Source of the DNA: Streptomyces sp. NBC_00820
GTDB taxonomy: Bacteria > Actinomycetota > Actinomycetes > Streptomycetales > Streptomycetaceae
DNA length: 64,000 nt
Direction: 5' to 3'
Assembly: GCF_036347055.1 (NCBI RefSeq)
Contig: NZ_CP108882.1
Coordinates: 4,290,501-4,354,500 of the forward strand
A program made the position numbers and the translations under genes. This document shows positions 54,086 to 62,365 of the stretch, in pieces; the stretch's first letter is position 1; each line of letters opens with the position of its first letter. The notes beneath the pieces are model-generated. The model saw only the letters and a list, made by a program, of their open reading frames with translations, had not been told where the DNA came from and did no database searches.

Positions 54086-54445
54086 CCGGGCGGGCCGTGG
54101 ATCCCGCGCGGCATCGTCGCCGACGCCTACCGGTGCACCGTCCCGGGCCGGAAGCTGCCCGTCTCGGTCAACGTGTGGTGGGTGCTCTGGCTGATCGGAG
54201 GGGTGACCGGAGGGATCGCCGGGGGAGTCGGACTCGCCCGCGGTGTCACCACCGACCAGGTCATCGCCCGTGCCTACGGGGAGATATGGCCCCTGCTGAT
54301 GTCCGACGCCGTCGTCATCGGGGCGGCCGTCGCCGGCGCCTGCGTCGTACGGGCCGTGACGGCCGTGCAGATGGAGCGGATCGCCACGGACGCGCGTGCG
54401 GACGCGCCGGAAGCGGCGGACACGGCGGCCGAGTTCGTCGGGTAG
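54086..54445 (+). pseudogene. C-terminal fragment of a DUF4328-type membrane protein
   Basis: The reading frame encodes PWIPRGIVADAY, then VNVWWVLWLIGGVTGG, a charged turn and MSDAVVIGAAVAGACVVRAV with a terminal VQMERI. That is the order of the second half of DUF4328 proteins. The expected first half, about 100 residues with two TM helices, is missing. No ATG or GTG with a ribosome binding site opens the frame after the preceding gene. I read it as a 5'-truncated remnant. Confidence 0.55.
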
Positions 54446-54498
54446 GGGCCGCGGGTCTCTGACGGAGCGGGTCTCTGACAGTCGGTCCCCTGACGGCG

Positions 54499-54540
54499 AC
54501 GGCGGTTACCCCGGACGGCGGTTACCCCGGACGGCGGTTG
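54499..54540. repeat. 16-bp tandem repeat (ACGGCGGTTACCCCGG)
   Basis: Copies start at 54499 and 54515, with a partial third at 54531, just upstream of the aquaglyceroporin gene. Confidence 0.85.
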
Positions 54541-54614
54541 CCGCCCTGCGGGGTGACCGTTTGTGGGACAAGATGGCGATGTTGGCCGTTTCGCTCCTCT
54601 TCAAGGGGGCCCGC

Positions 54615-55577
54615 ATGGCTGTCGAGATCCATCCGCTCGTCAAACCGTCCCGGTTCAAGCACCGGGGCGGTCTGGTGGGCGAGTGCATGGCGGAGTTTCT
54701 CGGGACCTTCGTCCTCATCTCCTTCGGGTGCGGCGTGGTCGCGATGGCGGTGGCCGCGCTGCCCAGCTCCGGCCGTGCCGCCACCACCACGACGGTCTTC
54801 CTCGCGGCCGGTGACTGGCTGCTGATCGCCTGGGGCTGGGCCTTCGCCGTGGTCTTCGGCATCTACGTGGCCGGCGGCGTCAGCGGCGCCCATCTGAACC
54901 CCGCCGTCACCCTGGCCATGGCCGTGCGCCGCGGGTTCCCCTGGATCAAGGTGGTGCCGTTCTGGTGCGCCCAGGTCGCGGGCGCGTTCGTCGGCGCCGC
55001 GCTGGTCTACCTCGTCTACCACAACGCGATCGACACCTTCGACGCGGCCGTCAAGGGGCCCAAGGTGGACGGGCACACGCTCTCCACCTTCTCGATCTTC
55101 GCCACCTTCCCGGCGGACTACTTCCACGGCGGAATCTGGGGCCCGCTGATCGACCAGATCGTCGGCGCCGCCTTCCTCGTCATGTTCGTGGTGGCAGTCC
55201 TCGACCTGCGCAACCAGGCCGTGAAGGCCAACCTCGGCCCGCTGATGGTGGGTTTCGCCGTCGCCGCCATCGGCATGTCCTACGGCGCCAACGCGGGCTA
55301 CGCCATCAACCCCGCCCGCGACTTCGGCCCGCGCGTGTTCACCTGGGTGGCCGGCTGGGGGAGCCTGGCCTTCCCGGGCAACTCGGCGGGGTACTTCCAC
55401 GACTTCTGGTGGGTCCCCATCGTCGGTCCCTTCATCGGCGGCATCGTCGGCATCCTGGTCTACGACCTCTTCATCGGCGACGTCCTCCAAGTCCGCGCCG
55501 AGCTGGGAGAGTTGCCGGAACCCGGGCGAGGGGCGCGGCCCATGCGGACGGTGGACCCGGACCAGAAGAACGTGTAG
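54615..55577 (+). CDS. MIP-family channel, aquaglyceroporin (glycerol facilitator-like)
   Basis: The 320-aa protein has six TM helices and the two NPA half-helices: SGAHLNPAVTLAMAV and GYAINPARDFGPR. Asp after NPAR is the residue that marks glycerol facilitators as opposed to water-only channels. Long loops around residues 130-170 and 240-265 are typical of the GlpF branch. ATG at 54615 follows AAGGGGG; ATG at 54572 could extend it by 14 residues. No glycerol kinase gene is adjacent. Confidence 0.92.
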   Translation: MAVEIHPLVKPSRFKHRGGLVGECMAEFLGTFVLISFGCGVVAMAVAALPSSGRAATTTTVFLAAGDWLLIAWGWAFAVVFGIYVAGGVSGAHLNPAVTLAMAVRRGFPWIKVVPFWCAQVAGAFVGAALVYLVYHNAIDTFDAAVKGPKVDGHTLSTFSIFATFPADYFHGGIWGPLIDQIVGAAFLVMFVVAVLDLRNQAVKANLGPLMVGFAVAAIGMSYGANAGYAINPARDFGPRVFTWVAGWGSLAFPGNSAGYFHDFWWVPIVGPFIGGIVGILVYDLFIGDVLQVRAELGELPEPGRGARPMRTVDPDQKNV

Positions 55578-55662
55578 CGGCCGATGCGTGCGGCGGTCGG
55601 TGCGTGCGTGCGGCGGTTGGTGCGTGCGTGCGCCGGTCGCCGCCCGCTCGCCAGCCGCCCGC

Positions 55663-57051
55663 TCACCAGCCGGTCAGCAGCAGGTGGTTGAGGAGCAGAG
55701 CCAGTACCGCCTGCGCGGTGAGCCAGGCCCGCGGGCGGGGCAGATACGCGCAGGCGGGCAGGAGCCACACGGCGAAGGGGAGCCAGATGCGTTCCGTCTC
55801 GGCCTTGCTCATGCCGGACAGGTCGGCGACGAGGAGGGCCAGCAGGGCGGCCGCGACGAGGACGGCGAGCCGCCGGTCGGCGGTCGGCGTCCGGGGGGTC
55901 AGGGCGGTGGCGGCGCGGCGGAGTCCGGCAGCGGTGGCCGGTCCGGTGATCAGGACCGCGCAGGCGAGGTTGGCCCAGACCCAGTAGCCGTAGGGGCGGA
56001 CGCCGCCGACGCCCTGGTAGTAGCGGGTGACCAGGAGGTGGTACGCCGTCCACCAGTCGAACCCGGCGAGTGTGAACGCCACCGGGACGACGGCCAGTCC
56101 GGCGAGGAGAGCGGCGAGGAGGGCCGGGCGGACGCCCCTTCTGCCGAGGAGGAGGACCGTCGCGCCGATCAGGGCGATGAGCGTGAGGCCGTAGGAGAGG
56201 TAGCAGGTCAGGCCGAAGAGGAGGCCGGAGGCCGCCGCCCGGGCGGGGGAACGGGTGGTGACCGCCAGGGCGAGGAGGGCCAGGGCCCAGGCGGCCGCCG
56301 CCGCGAAGTACGCGTCCGCCGAGGTGCCGAGCCAGACCGCGGCCGGGGCCAGGACCAGGAAGGGGGCGGCCCGGCGGGCCAGGGACTCGTCCGTCAGCGC
56401 GCGCAGCGCGATCAGTACGGCCGCGCAGGCGGAGGCGCCGAGCACCACGCACCACATCCCGGCCCAGCCGCCGCCCCGCAGCCCGATCCGGTCCAGCAGC
56501 ACGAAGGTGAGCGTGGCGCCCGGCGGATGGCCCGCGACATGGGCCGGCCAGGGGGACGGCGTGCCGGCGACGATGTGCTGGGTGAAGTCGCGCAGGGCGG
56601 CCGGGATGTCGTGGAAGCGGCCGGTCACCCGCAGGTACTCCTCGCGTGTCGTGAGGCGGCCCGCGATGCCCCGGTGCCAGCCGTCGACCAGGGCGAGGGA
56701 GACGACCCACGCGGTGGACGCCGCCCACGCCGTCAGGGGCAGAAGACGCCAGGGCAGCCGGTCGGCCAGCCGCGGGCCCCAGACGACCGTGGCCACCGCG
56801 AGGAGCACGGCGGCCGGGGTGCCCGGGCCGACGTGCGGGTCCCACTCGGCCAGCACGGGCGGCCAGTGCACGAACAGGGTGTGGCGCGTGTCCTGGATGT
56901 GCCGGCCGACCAGCACGGCCGCCGTCACGAGCAGGGCGGCGGCCACGGCGGCGGCCAGGTCGCGGAGCAGGGGCGCGCGGGTGGAGGCGGGCGTGCCGGG
57001 GGCGTCCGGCGCACGGTGCGGGTGGGCGGGAGCGGGGTGGCGGGGGGTCAC
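55663..57051 (-). CDS. Multispanning membrane protein, possibly a GT-C-type glycosyltransferase
   Basis: The 462-aa protein has about twelve hydrophobic segments. After the second there is a loop with WPPVLAEWDPHVGPG, and a later loop has HVAGHPPGATLTFVLLDRIG. Loops with acidic residues soon after TM1 are typical of GT-C mannosyltransferases, but the DE or DD motif is not clear. GTG at 57051. It is divergent from the Mo-oxidoreductase gene. Function is an inference. Confidence 0.72.
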   Translation of the reverse strand: MTPRHPAPAHPHRAPDAPGTPASTRAPLLRDLAAAVAAALLVTAAVLVGRHIQDTRHTLFVHWPPVLAEWDPHVGPGTPAAVLLAVATVVWGPRLADRLPWRLLPLTAWAASTAWVVSLALVDGWHRGIAGRLTTREEYLRVTGRFHDIPAALRDFTQHIVAGTPSPWPAHVAGHPPGATLTFVLLDRIGLRGGGWAGMWCVVLGASACAAVLIALRALTDESLARRAAPFLVLAPAAVWLGTSADAYFAAAAAWALALLALAVTTRSPARAAASGLLFGLTCYLSYGLTLIALIGATVLLLGRRGVRPALLAALLAGLAVVPVAFTLAGFDWWTAYHLLVTRYYQGVGGVRPYGYWVWANLACAVLITGPATAAGLRRAATALTPRTPTADRRLAVLVAAALLALLVADLSGMSKAETERIWLPFAVWLLPACAYLPRPRAWLTAQAVLALLLNHLLLTGW

Positions 57052-57164
57052 ACCGGCACGCTAGGCCGCGCGGGCACGGGAAAGCCTCCGTACGGGGCCG
57101 ATGTCAGCGTTTCGTCATGGGTCACGTGCTCTTTTCCGAGCCCCCCGCGCCCTACCGTCGGGGC

Positions 57165-58595
57165 ATGCGCGACCAACCTCGGCTTCCCACCTCACCCGCG
57201 TTCTGGCGCAGCCCCGTGCGCGGCACCTGGTTCACGTCGGTGCTCGGCCTGGTCCTCCTCGCCGGGATCACCGTGATGTTCGTGACCGGCCTGGTGTCGT
57301 ACGCCGCCTACAACCCGGACCTGTCCCCGGTGAACGACACCACCCCGGACAAGGGGATCCTCGGCTTCTACCTCTTCGACTGGCCGGCCGGACCGTCGTG
57401 GCTGTACCGGCTCAGCCAGGGCGTCCACGTCACCCTCGGCGTCACCCTGGTCCCGGTCCTGCTGGCCAAGCTGTGGTCGGTGGTGCCGAAGCTGTTCGCG
57501 CTGCCGCCGGCCCGCTCCCTCGCGCACGCGCTGGAACGCGTCTCGCTGTTGCTCCTGGTCGGCGGCGGACTGTTCGAGTTCACCACCGGGATCTTCAACA
57601 TCCAGCTGAACTACGTCTTCCCGGGCTCCTTCTACCCGCTGCACTTCTACGGCGCCTGGGTCTTCTTCTCCGCCTTCGTGGCCCACGCCGCGCTGAAGGC
57701 ACCGGCGGCGGTACGCACCGTGCGGGGGCGCGGGAGAGGGGGTGACGGCGGCGCGGGTGACGGCGGCGAGGGGAACGCGGGCGAAGGCCGTACGGACGAA
57801 GGCGGCGAGGGGAACTCGGGCGACGGCCATGCGGGTGACGGCCGTACGGGGAGCGCGGGTGACGGCCGTACGGGGAACGCGGGTGACGGTCGTACGGGGA
57901 GTGCGGCCGGGGGTGTCCCGGGACCGGCTTCCGTGAGCTCCGACGACCTGGCCGCTCCCAGCCCCCACCCGCCCACCGTCTCCCGGCGCGGTGCGCTGTG
58001 GCTGGTCGGCGGCGGCTCGCTGCTGCTGTTCGTGTCGGTCGTCGGGCAGAGCCTGGGCGGGCCCTTCCGCCGTACCGCCCTGCTCGCGCCGCACGGCGGC
58101 CCCGATCCGGACGGCGGACCGAACGGCTTCCAGATCAACAAGACGGCCGCGTACGCCGGGATCACGCACGCCGACACGGATCCCGACGCGTGGCGGCTCG
58201 TCGTCACCGGACGCACGGGGACCGTCCGGCTCGGCCGTGCCGAACTGCTCGCCCTGCCGCTGCGCAGCTCCTCCCTCCCCATCGCCTGCGTCGAGGGCTG
58301 GTCGACCGCCGACCAGTGGTGGCGCGGGGTGCGGCTGAGCGATCTCGCGGCGCTCGTCGGGTACGACGGCGATCCGCCGGACGTGTTCGTGGAGTCCCTG
58401 CAACGGCACGGCGCCTTCCGGCGCGCGGCCCTGCGCGCCAACCAGGTGGCCGACCCGCGTTCCCTGCTCGCCCTGTACGTCAACGGCGAGGAACTGTCCC
58501 CCGACCACGGCTATCCCGCCCGGGTCATCGTGCCCGCGGCACCCGGCGTGCTCAACACCAAGTGGGTGGCCCGGCTGACCTTCGGAGACCTGTGA
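57165..58595 (+). CDS. SUOX-fold molybdopterin oxidoreductase fused to a cytochrome b-like membrane part
   Basis: The 476-aa protein has an N-terminal membrane part with about five helices and candidate haem His residues (GVHVTLGVTLVPVLL, YPLHFYGAW). A Gly/Asp/Arg-rich linker with 24-bp tandem repeats lies at about 187-250. After another TM helix comes an oxidoreductase molybdopterin-binding domain (about 320-476). The Mo-ligand Cys is in LPIACVEGWSTADQWW. It would oxidise or reduce a small substrate outside the membrane; which one is unknown. ATG at 57165. Its stop overlaps the next start (TGATG). Confidence 0.86.
   Translation: MRDQPRLPTSPAFWRSPVRGTWFTSVLGLVLLAGITVMFVTGLVSYAAYNPDLSPVNDTTPDKGILGFYLFDWPAGPSWLYRLSQGVHVTLGVTLVPVLLAKLWSVVPKLFALPPARSLAHALERVSLLLLVGGGLFEFTTGIFNIQLNYVFPGSFYPLHFYGAWVFFSAFVAHAALKAPAAVRTVRGRGRGGDGGAGDGGEGNAGEGRTDEGGEGNSGDGHAGDGRTGSAGDGRTGNAGDGRTGSAAGGVPGPASVSSDDLAAPSPHPPTVSRRGALWLVGGGSLLLFVSVVGQSLGGPFRRTALLAPHGGPDPDGGPNGFQINKTAAYAGITHADTDPDAWRLVVTGRTGTVRLGRAELLALPLRSSSLPIACVEGWSTADQWWRGVRLSDLAALVGYDGDPPDVFVESLQRHGAFRRAALRANQVADPRSLLALYVNGEELSPDHGYPARVIVPAAPGVLNTKWVARLTFGDL
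57831..57902. repeat. Three tandem copies of a 24-bp repeat inside the oxidoreductase gene
   Basis: Units starting gcgggtgacggccgtacggg lie at 57831-57854, 57855-57878 and 57879-57902, keeping frame and encoding A-G-D-G-R-T-G-S/N. Related but diverged units extend back to about 57740. Confidence 0.9.
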
Positions 58596-59053
58596 TGAGA
58601 CCGCGTGTTCCGGTCGGCAGCCCCTTGCAACTGCTGCTGCTCGCCGCCTCGTTCGCCCTCGCCGGGTACGCGGGGGTACGGCTGCTGGCCGGTGACTGGC
58701 TGGGCGTGCTGGTGTGGTTCGTGGGGGCCGCGCTGCTGCACGACCTCGTGCTGGTGCCGCTGTACTCCGGGCTGGACCGCGCCCTCGTGGGCGGTCTCGG
58801 CGCGGCCGGACGGCGGGACCGGGTGCCGTACGTGCGGGTGCCCGTCGTGCTGTCCGGGCTGCTGCTGCTCGTGTGGTTCCCGCTGATCCTGGACCTGGTG
58901 GGCCCGCGCTACCGCGCCGCCACCGGTCAGTCGGCCGACGTCTTCCTCGCCCGCTGGCTGCTGATCAGCGCCGTACTCTTCGGCTGCTCGGCGCTGCTGC
59001 TGGTGGTGCGGGTGCGCAGGGCGACGAAACGGCGCCCGCCGGCGGCCCACTGA
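58595..59053 (+). CDS. Small integral membrane protein coupled to the oxidoreductase
   Basis: The 152-aa protein has four hydrophobic helices (LLLLAASFALAGYAGVRLLA, LGVLVWFVGAALLHDLVLV, VPVVLSGLLLLVWFPLIL, LLISAVLFGCSALLLVVRV) with short basic loops. It is not a family I recognise. Its ATG shares one base with the stop of the oxidoreductase gene, so the two are translationally coupled and may form a complex. Its end overlaps the convergent methyltransferase gene by 127 bp. Confidence 0.82.
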   Translation: MRPRVPVGSPLQLLLLAASFALAGYAGVRLLAGDWLGVLVWFVGAALLHDLVLVPLYSGLDRALVGGLGAAGRRDRVPYVRVPVVLSGLLLLVWFPLILDLVGPRYRAATGQSADVFLARWLLISAVLFGCSALLLVVRVRRATKRRPPAAH

Positions 59054-59742
59054 GCGTGCGCGCGCCAGCCGGCACGGTCCGCGAGCCGGAGCAGCGCGGG
59101 GGTGCCGACGCGTGCCCAGGGGAAGAGGGAGCCGGGAGCGTCCTGTTGCGCGGGATGCGCGGGATGCTCAAGGTGCGCGTGGTGTTCAGGGTGCTCGGGT
59201 TCGGGTGCGGCCGGGCCGTTCCCGGCGCCGTCGACCACCTGCACCCGGGCGCGCTCGTCGACGTCCGGCGCGGCGGTCTCCGCGATCAACAGGCCGCCGG
59301 GCGAGAGGAGTTGCGTCATCCGGCGGAGCAGGGCGCCCGGATCGCCGCCGATGCCGATGTTGCCGTCCATGAGCAGCACCGTGCCCCAGCGGCCCTCGCC
59401 GGGCAGCGGCTCGAAGACCGAGCGGCGCAGCGCGCGGCCCCCGAGGGCGTGCGTACGGGCGACGGCGGCCTCGCTGATGTCGACGCCGAGGACCGTACGG
59501 CCCCGGGCGGCCAGCTCCGCGACCAGCCGGCCCGGTCCGCAGCCGACGTCGAGCACCGTGCCCTCGCAGCGGTCGAGGACCGCACGGTCCACCGCGTCCG
59601 CGCCGGCGCACCACCGCTCCACCTCCAGCGGCAGCAGCCAGCCGTCGGCGCGGCGCAGGAACAGCGGGCCCCGGCCGGTGCGCAGGGCGGTGGCGTAGGG
59701 GTCGGAGGCGGCCCAGGCGGGCGCGGTCGCCGTGGCGCTCAT
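58927..59742 (-). CDS. SAM-dependent methyltransferase
   Basis: The 271-aa protein has a class I SAM domain with motif I VLDVGCGPGRLVAELAARG, motif II VLGVDISEAAV and the later MTQLLSPGGLLIAETAAP. A His/Pro/Glu-rich insertion (about 185-205) is unusual. ATG at 59742 overlaps the preceding gene by 4 bp. It is the last gene of the GT2-DUF2064-methyltransferase operon and its end overlaps the convergent small membrane protein gene by 127 bp. Confidence 0.85.
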   Translation of the reverse strand: MSATATAPAWAASDPYATALRTGRGPLFLRRADGWLLPLEVERWCAGADAVDRAVLDRCEGTVLDVGCGPGRLVAELAARGRTVLGVDISEAAVARTHALGGRALRRSVFEPLPGEGRWGTVLLMDGNIGIGGDPGALLRRMTQLLSPGGLLIAETAAPDVDERARVQVVDGAGNGPAAPEPEHPEHHAHLEHPAHPAQQDAPGSLFPWARVGTPALLRLADRAGWRAHAQWAAGGRRFVALRTRTTSSSAEQPKSTALISSQRARKTSAD

Positions 59743-60350
59743 CGGGCCCCCGTACAGTCCGCGAGCCGCGCGGCGAACGTGCCGTGCGGGACGAGGGCGG
59801 CCACGGCACGGGCGTCGGCCGCGGTGTCGACGTCCCGCAGGCGGGGCAGGTCCCGTACCCGCAGTCCGGCGCCCACCAGCCGCCGCCGTTGCAGGGCCCC
59901 GGTCTGCGGCGAGGACATCGGGACGCCCCGCAACAGCGCGGGGTCGGGCCGGTTCAGGCCCAGCGCCCAGAAGCCGCCGTCCTCGGCGGGCCCGAACCAG
60001 GCGTCGCAGCCGGTGAAGTCCACGGTGAGCAGGTCCGGGGTGACCTGCGGGGTGTCCATGCCGATGAGCAGGGCGGGGCCGGAGCAGCGGGCGAAGGCGT
60101 CGGCGAGCCGGACGTCGAGCCCTCCCGCGCACTGCGGTACGACGTCGAAGCCGGGCGGCAGCCAGGGGCCGGGCCGGCCGTCCAGCACGAGCACGCGCCG
60201 CTTGGCCGGCGTGGCCGCCACCACCCGCAGCGTGTCGGCGAGCGACGCCTCGGCGAGCGCGGCGGCCTGTTCCGGTGAGAAGGGGGGCGTGAGCCTGGTC
60301 TTGACCCGGCCGGGCCGGGGCTCCTTGGCGATGACGAGAAGGGTGGTCAT
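59739..60350 (-). CDS. DUF2064/TIGR04282 family glycosyltransferase-like protein
   Basis: The 203-aa protein has a nucleotide-sugar-like fold with VIAKEPRPGRVKTRLTPPF, ALLIGMDTPQVTPDLL and PAEDGGFWALGL, all conserved in this family. It resembles nucleotidyltransferase/GT-A enzymes such as CofC and MobA. The reaction is unknown. It starts within the last 4 bp of the GT2 gene and ends inside the methyltransferase start, so the three are translated as a unit. Confidence 0.87.
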   Translation of the reverse strand: MTTLLVIAKEPRPGRVKTRLTPPFSPEQAAALAEASLADTLRVVAATPAKRRVLVLDGRPGPWLPPGFDVVPQCAGGLDVRLADAFARCSGPALLIGMDTPQVTPDLLTVDFTGCDAWFGPAEDGGFWALGLNRPDPALLRGVPMSSPQTGALQRRRLVGAGLRVRDLPRLRDVDTAADARAVAALVPHGTFAARLADCTGAR

Positions 60351-61114
60351 CGTGTCTCCTCCCGCTCCGGACCCTCGTTCAGGACGCGGCTCATGTCCCG
60401 TACCGCCTGCCAGGTGCCGCGCCAGGTGCCCGTGACCTTGGAGGCGCCGGTGCGGGGGAGGTAGGGGACGTCGTGCTCGGTGACACGCCAGCCGGTGTCG
60501 GCCGCGCGGACCACCATCTGCAGCGGGTAGCCGCTGCGCCGGTCGGTCAGACCGAGGGCGAGCAGCGGCTCGCGGCGGGCGGCGCGCAGGGGGCCGAGGT
60601 CGTGCAGGCGCAGTCCGGTGCGGCGGCGCAGCAGCACGGAGAGCGCGATGTTGGCGGCGCGGGCGTGGAGCGGCCAGCTTCCGCCGGGGCGCCGGGACCG
60701 GGGGGACCGGGCGGACTCCGGCGGCCGTTGCGGGCGGCGCCTGCCGAGCACCAGGTCGGCCTCGCCGGCGCGGATCTCGCGGACGAAGGGGACCAGTTCA
60801 CCGGGGTCGAGGGAGGCGTCGCAGTCGCAGAAGCAGACCACGTCGGCGGTCGCCGCGAGCAGCCCCGCGTGGCAGGCCGCGCCGAACCCGCGCCGTTCCT
60901 CGGTCACGACGGTCGCGCCGAGGGAACGGGCCAGCTCGGCGGAGCCGTCGGTGGAGCCGTTGTCCACGACGAGGGCACGCCAGCCGGCCGGGATGCGCGC
61001 GAGGACCCAGGGCAGCGCCTCGGCCTCGTCGAGGCAGGGAAGCACGACGTCGACGCCGGCGGCGGCGGGGGGTGGGGTGGAAGTCACGGCGTTCACCCTA
61101 CGAAGCCGAACCAT
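60347..61114 (-). CDS. Family 2 glycosyltransferase
   Basis: The 255-aa GT-A enzyme has VDVVLPCLDEAEALPWVLAR, VVDNGSTDGSAELA and the DXD-type CDCDASLDPGEL. Acidic residues in ADLVLGRRRPQ also fit dolichol-phosphate mannose synthase-like transferases. No TM helix is present. ATG at 61114 lacks a clear ribosome binding site (perhaps leaderless); GTG at 61096 is an alternative. First gene of the operon and divergent from the two-component system. Confidence 0.9.
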   Translation of the reverse strand: MVRLRRVNAVTSTPPPAAAGVDVVLPCLDEAEALPWVLARIPAGWRALVVDNGSTDGSAELARSLGATVVTEERRGFGAACHAGLLAATADVVCFCDCDASLDPGELVPFVREIRAGEADLVLGRRRPQRPPESARSPRSRRPGGSWPLHARAANIALSVLLRRRTGLRLHDLGPLRAARREPLLALGLTDRRSGYPLQMVVRAADTGWRVTEHDVPYLPRTGASKVTGTWRGTWQAVRDMSRVLNEGPEREETR

Positions 61115-61201
61115 GACAAAGCGGGCTTCGGCTCCTTACGAAACGCGGACGTCGGGCGGGCGCGGGAGCCTCGGCGGCGGCGCGGTGCGAGGGTGGAAGA
61201 C

Positions 61202-62365
61202 ATGCAGCAGCCGTACGCGTCACCGCAGGCCGGACCGGACCCCGGCGCACCCCCGGGACCGGGATCCCGGGGCCGGATCCTCGTCGTCGACGACGACCCG
61301 ACCGTCGCCGAGGTCGTCGCCGGCTATCTGGACCGCGCCGGCTTCGCCGTGGACGGGGCCGCCGACGGCCCGGCCGCGCTCGCCCGCGCCGCCGCGCACC
61401 GGCCGGACCTGGTGGTGCTGGACCTGATGCTGCCCGGCATGGACGGCCTTCAGGTGTGCCGGCGGCTGCGTGCCGCGCACGGGCCGGTGCCGGTCGTCAT
61501 GCTCACCGCCCGCGGCGACGAGGAGGACCGCGTCCTCGGCCTGGAGGTGGGCGCCGACGACTACGTGACCAAGCCGTTCAGCCCGCGCGAGCTGGTGCTG
61601 CGGGTGGAGTCGGTGCTGCGCCGCGTCCGGCCCCCCGCCACCGCGGGCCCCGACGGCCCCGGCGGCCCCCGTGTCCCCGCGGGGCCGTTCGGCGCGGCCG
61701 GCCTCACCGTCGATCCGGCCGCCCGGCGGGCCACCAAAAACGGCAGCGAACTCGCCCTCACGCTCCGCGAGTTCGACCTGCTCGCCTTCTTCCTGCGTCA
61801 TCCGGGCCGGGCCTTCGGCAGGGAGGAGCTGATGCGGGAGGTGTGGGGCTGGGACTTCGGCGACCTGTCGACCGTGACGGTCCATGTCCGCCGCCTGCGC
61901 GGCAAGGTCGAGGACGACCCCGCCCGCCCCCGCTTCATCCAGACCGTATGGGGCGTCGGCTACCGCTTCGACCCGAACACTCCTGACAGTCCACGCAGCC
62001 CCGACACGCCCGGGAGCCCTGCGAGTCCCGCGAGCCCTGCGGGGCCGGGTGCACCCGGTGGACCGGTGGGCCCCGGTGAGCCCGCAGGACCGGGCGGACT
62101 CGACACGCCTGCGGGTACCGCTACGTCCGCTGGACCCGCCGTTCCCGCCGGCCACGAGGCTTCGGCGGAGCCCGTGGGGACCGGTGAGTCCGCTGGAGCC
62201 GCCGGTTCTGCCGGGCCTATCGGCCCCGTTGAGCCCGCTGAATCCGTGGGGCCTGATGCGCCCGCCGGGGTCGCCGGACCCGCCGGAGTCGCCGACCCCA
62301 CCGACCCCACCGCCCCCCACCCGCCCGCCGGGCCCGAACGGAAGGGGCGGGGGCCACATGCGTGA
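61202..62365 (+). CDS. OmpR-family response regulator with a long Pro/Gly/Ala-rich C-terminal tail
   Basis: The receiver domain (about 20-135) has the phosphoacceptor Asp in LVVLDLMLPGMDG (near residue 76) and Lys in DDYVTKPFSPREL. The winged-helix output domain (about 165-258) ends with FIQTVWGVGYRFD. The protein then continues for about 125 residues of Gly/Pro/Ala/Ser-rich sequence, about 50 percent longer than usual. ATG at 61202. Its stop overlaps the sensor kinase start by 8 bp. It regulates probable envelope or metabolic targets; the neighbours are the GT2 operon. Confidence 0.92.
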   Translation: MQQPYASPQAGPDPGAPPGPGSRGRILVVDDDPTVAEVVAGYLDRAGFAVDGAADGPAALARAAAHRPDLVVLDLMLPGMDGLQVCRRLRAAHGPVPVVMLTARGDEEDRVLGLEVGADDYVTKPFSPRELVLRVESVLRRVRPPATAGPDGPGGPRVPAGPFGAAGLTVDPAARRATKNGSELALTLREFDLLAFFLRHPGRAFGREELMREVWGWDFGDLSTVTVHVRRLRGKVEDDPARPRFIQTVWGVGYRFDPNTPDSPRSPDTPGSPASPASPAGPGAPGGPVGPGEPAGPGGLDTPAGTATSAGPAVPAGHEASAEPVGTGESAGAAGSAGPIGPVEPAESVGPDAPAGVAGPAGVADPTDPTAPHPPAGPERKGRGPHA

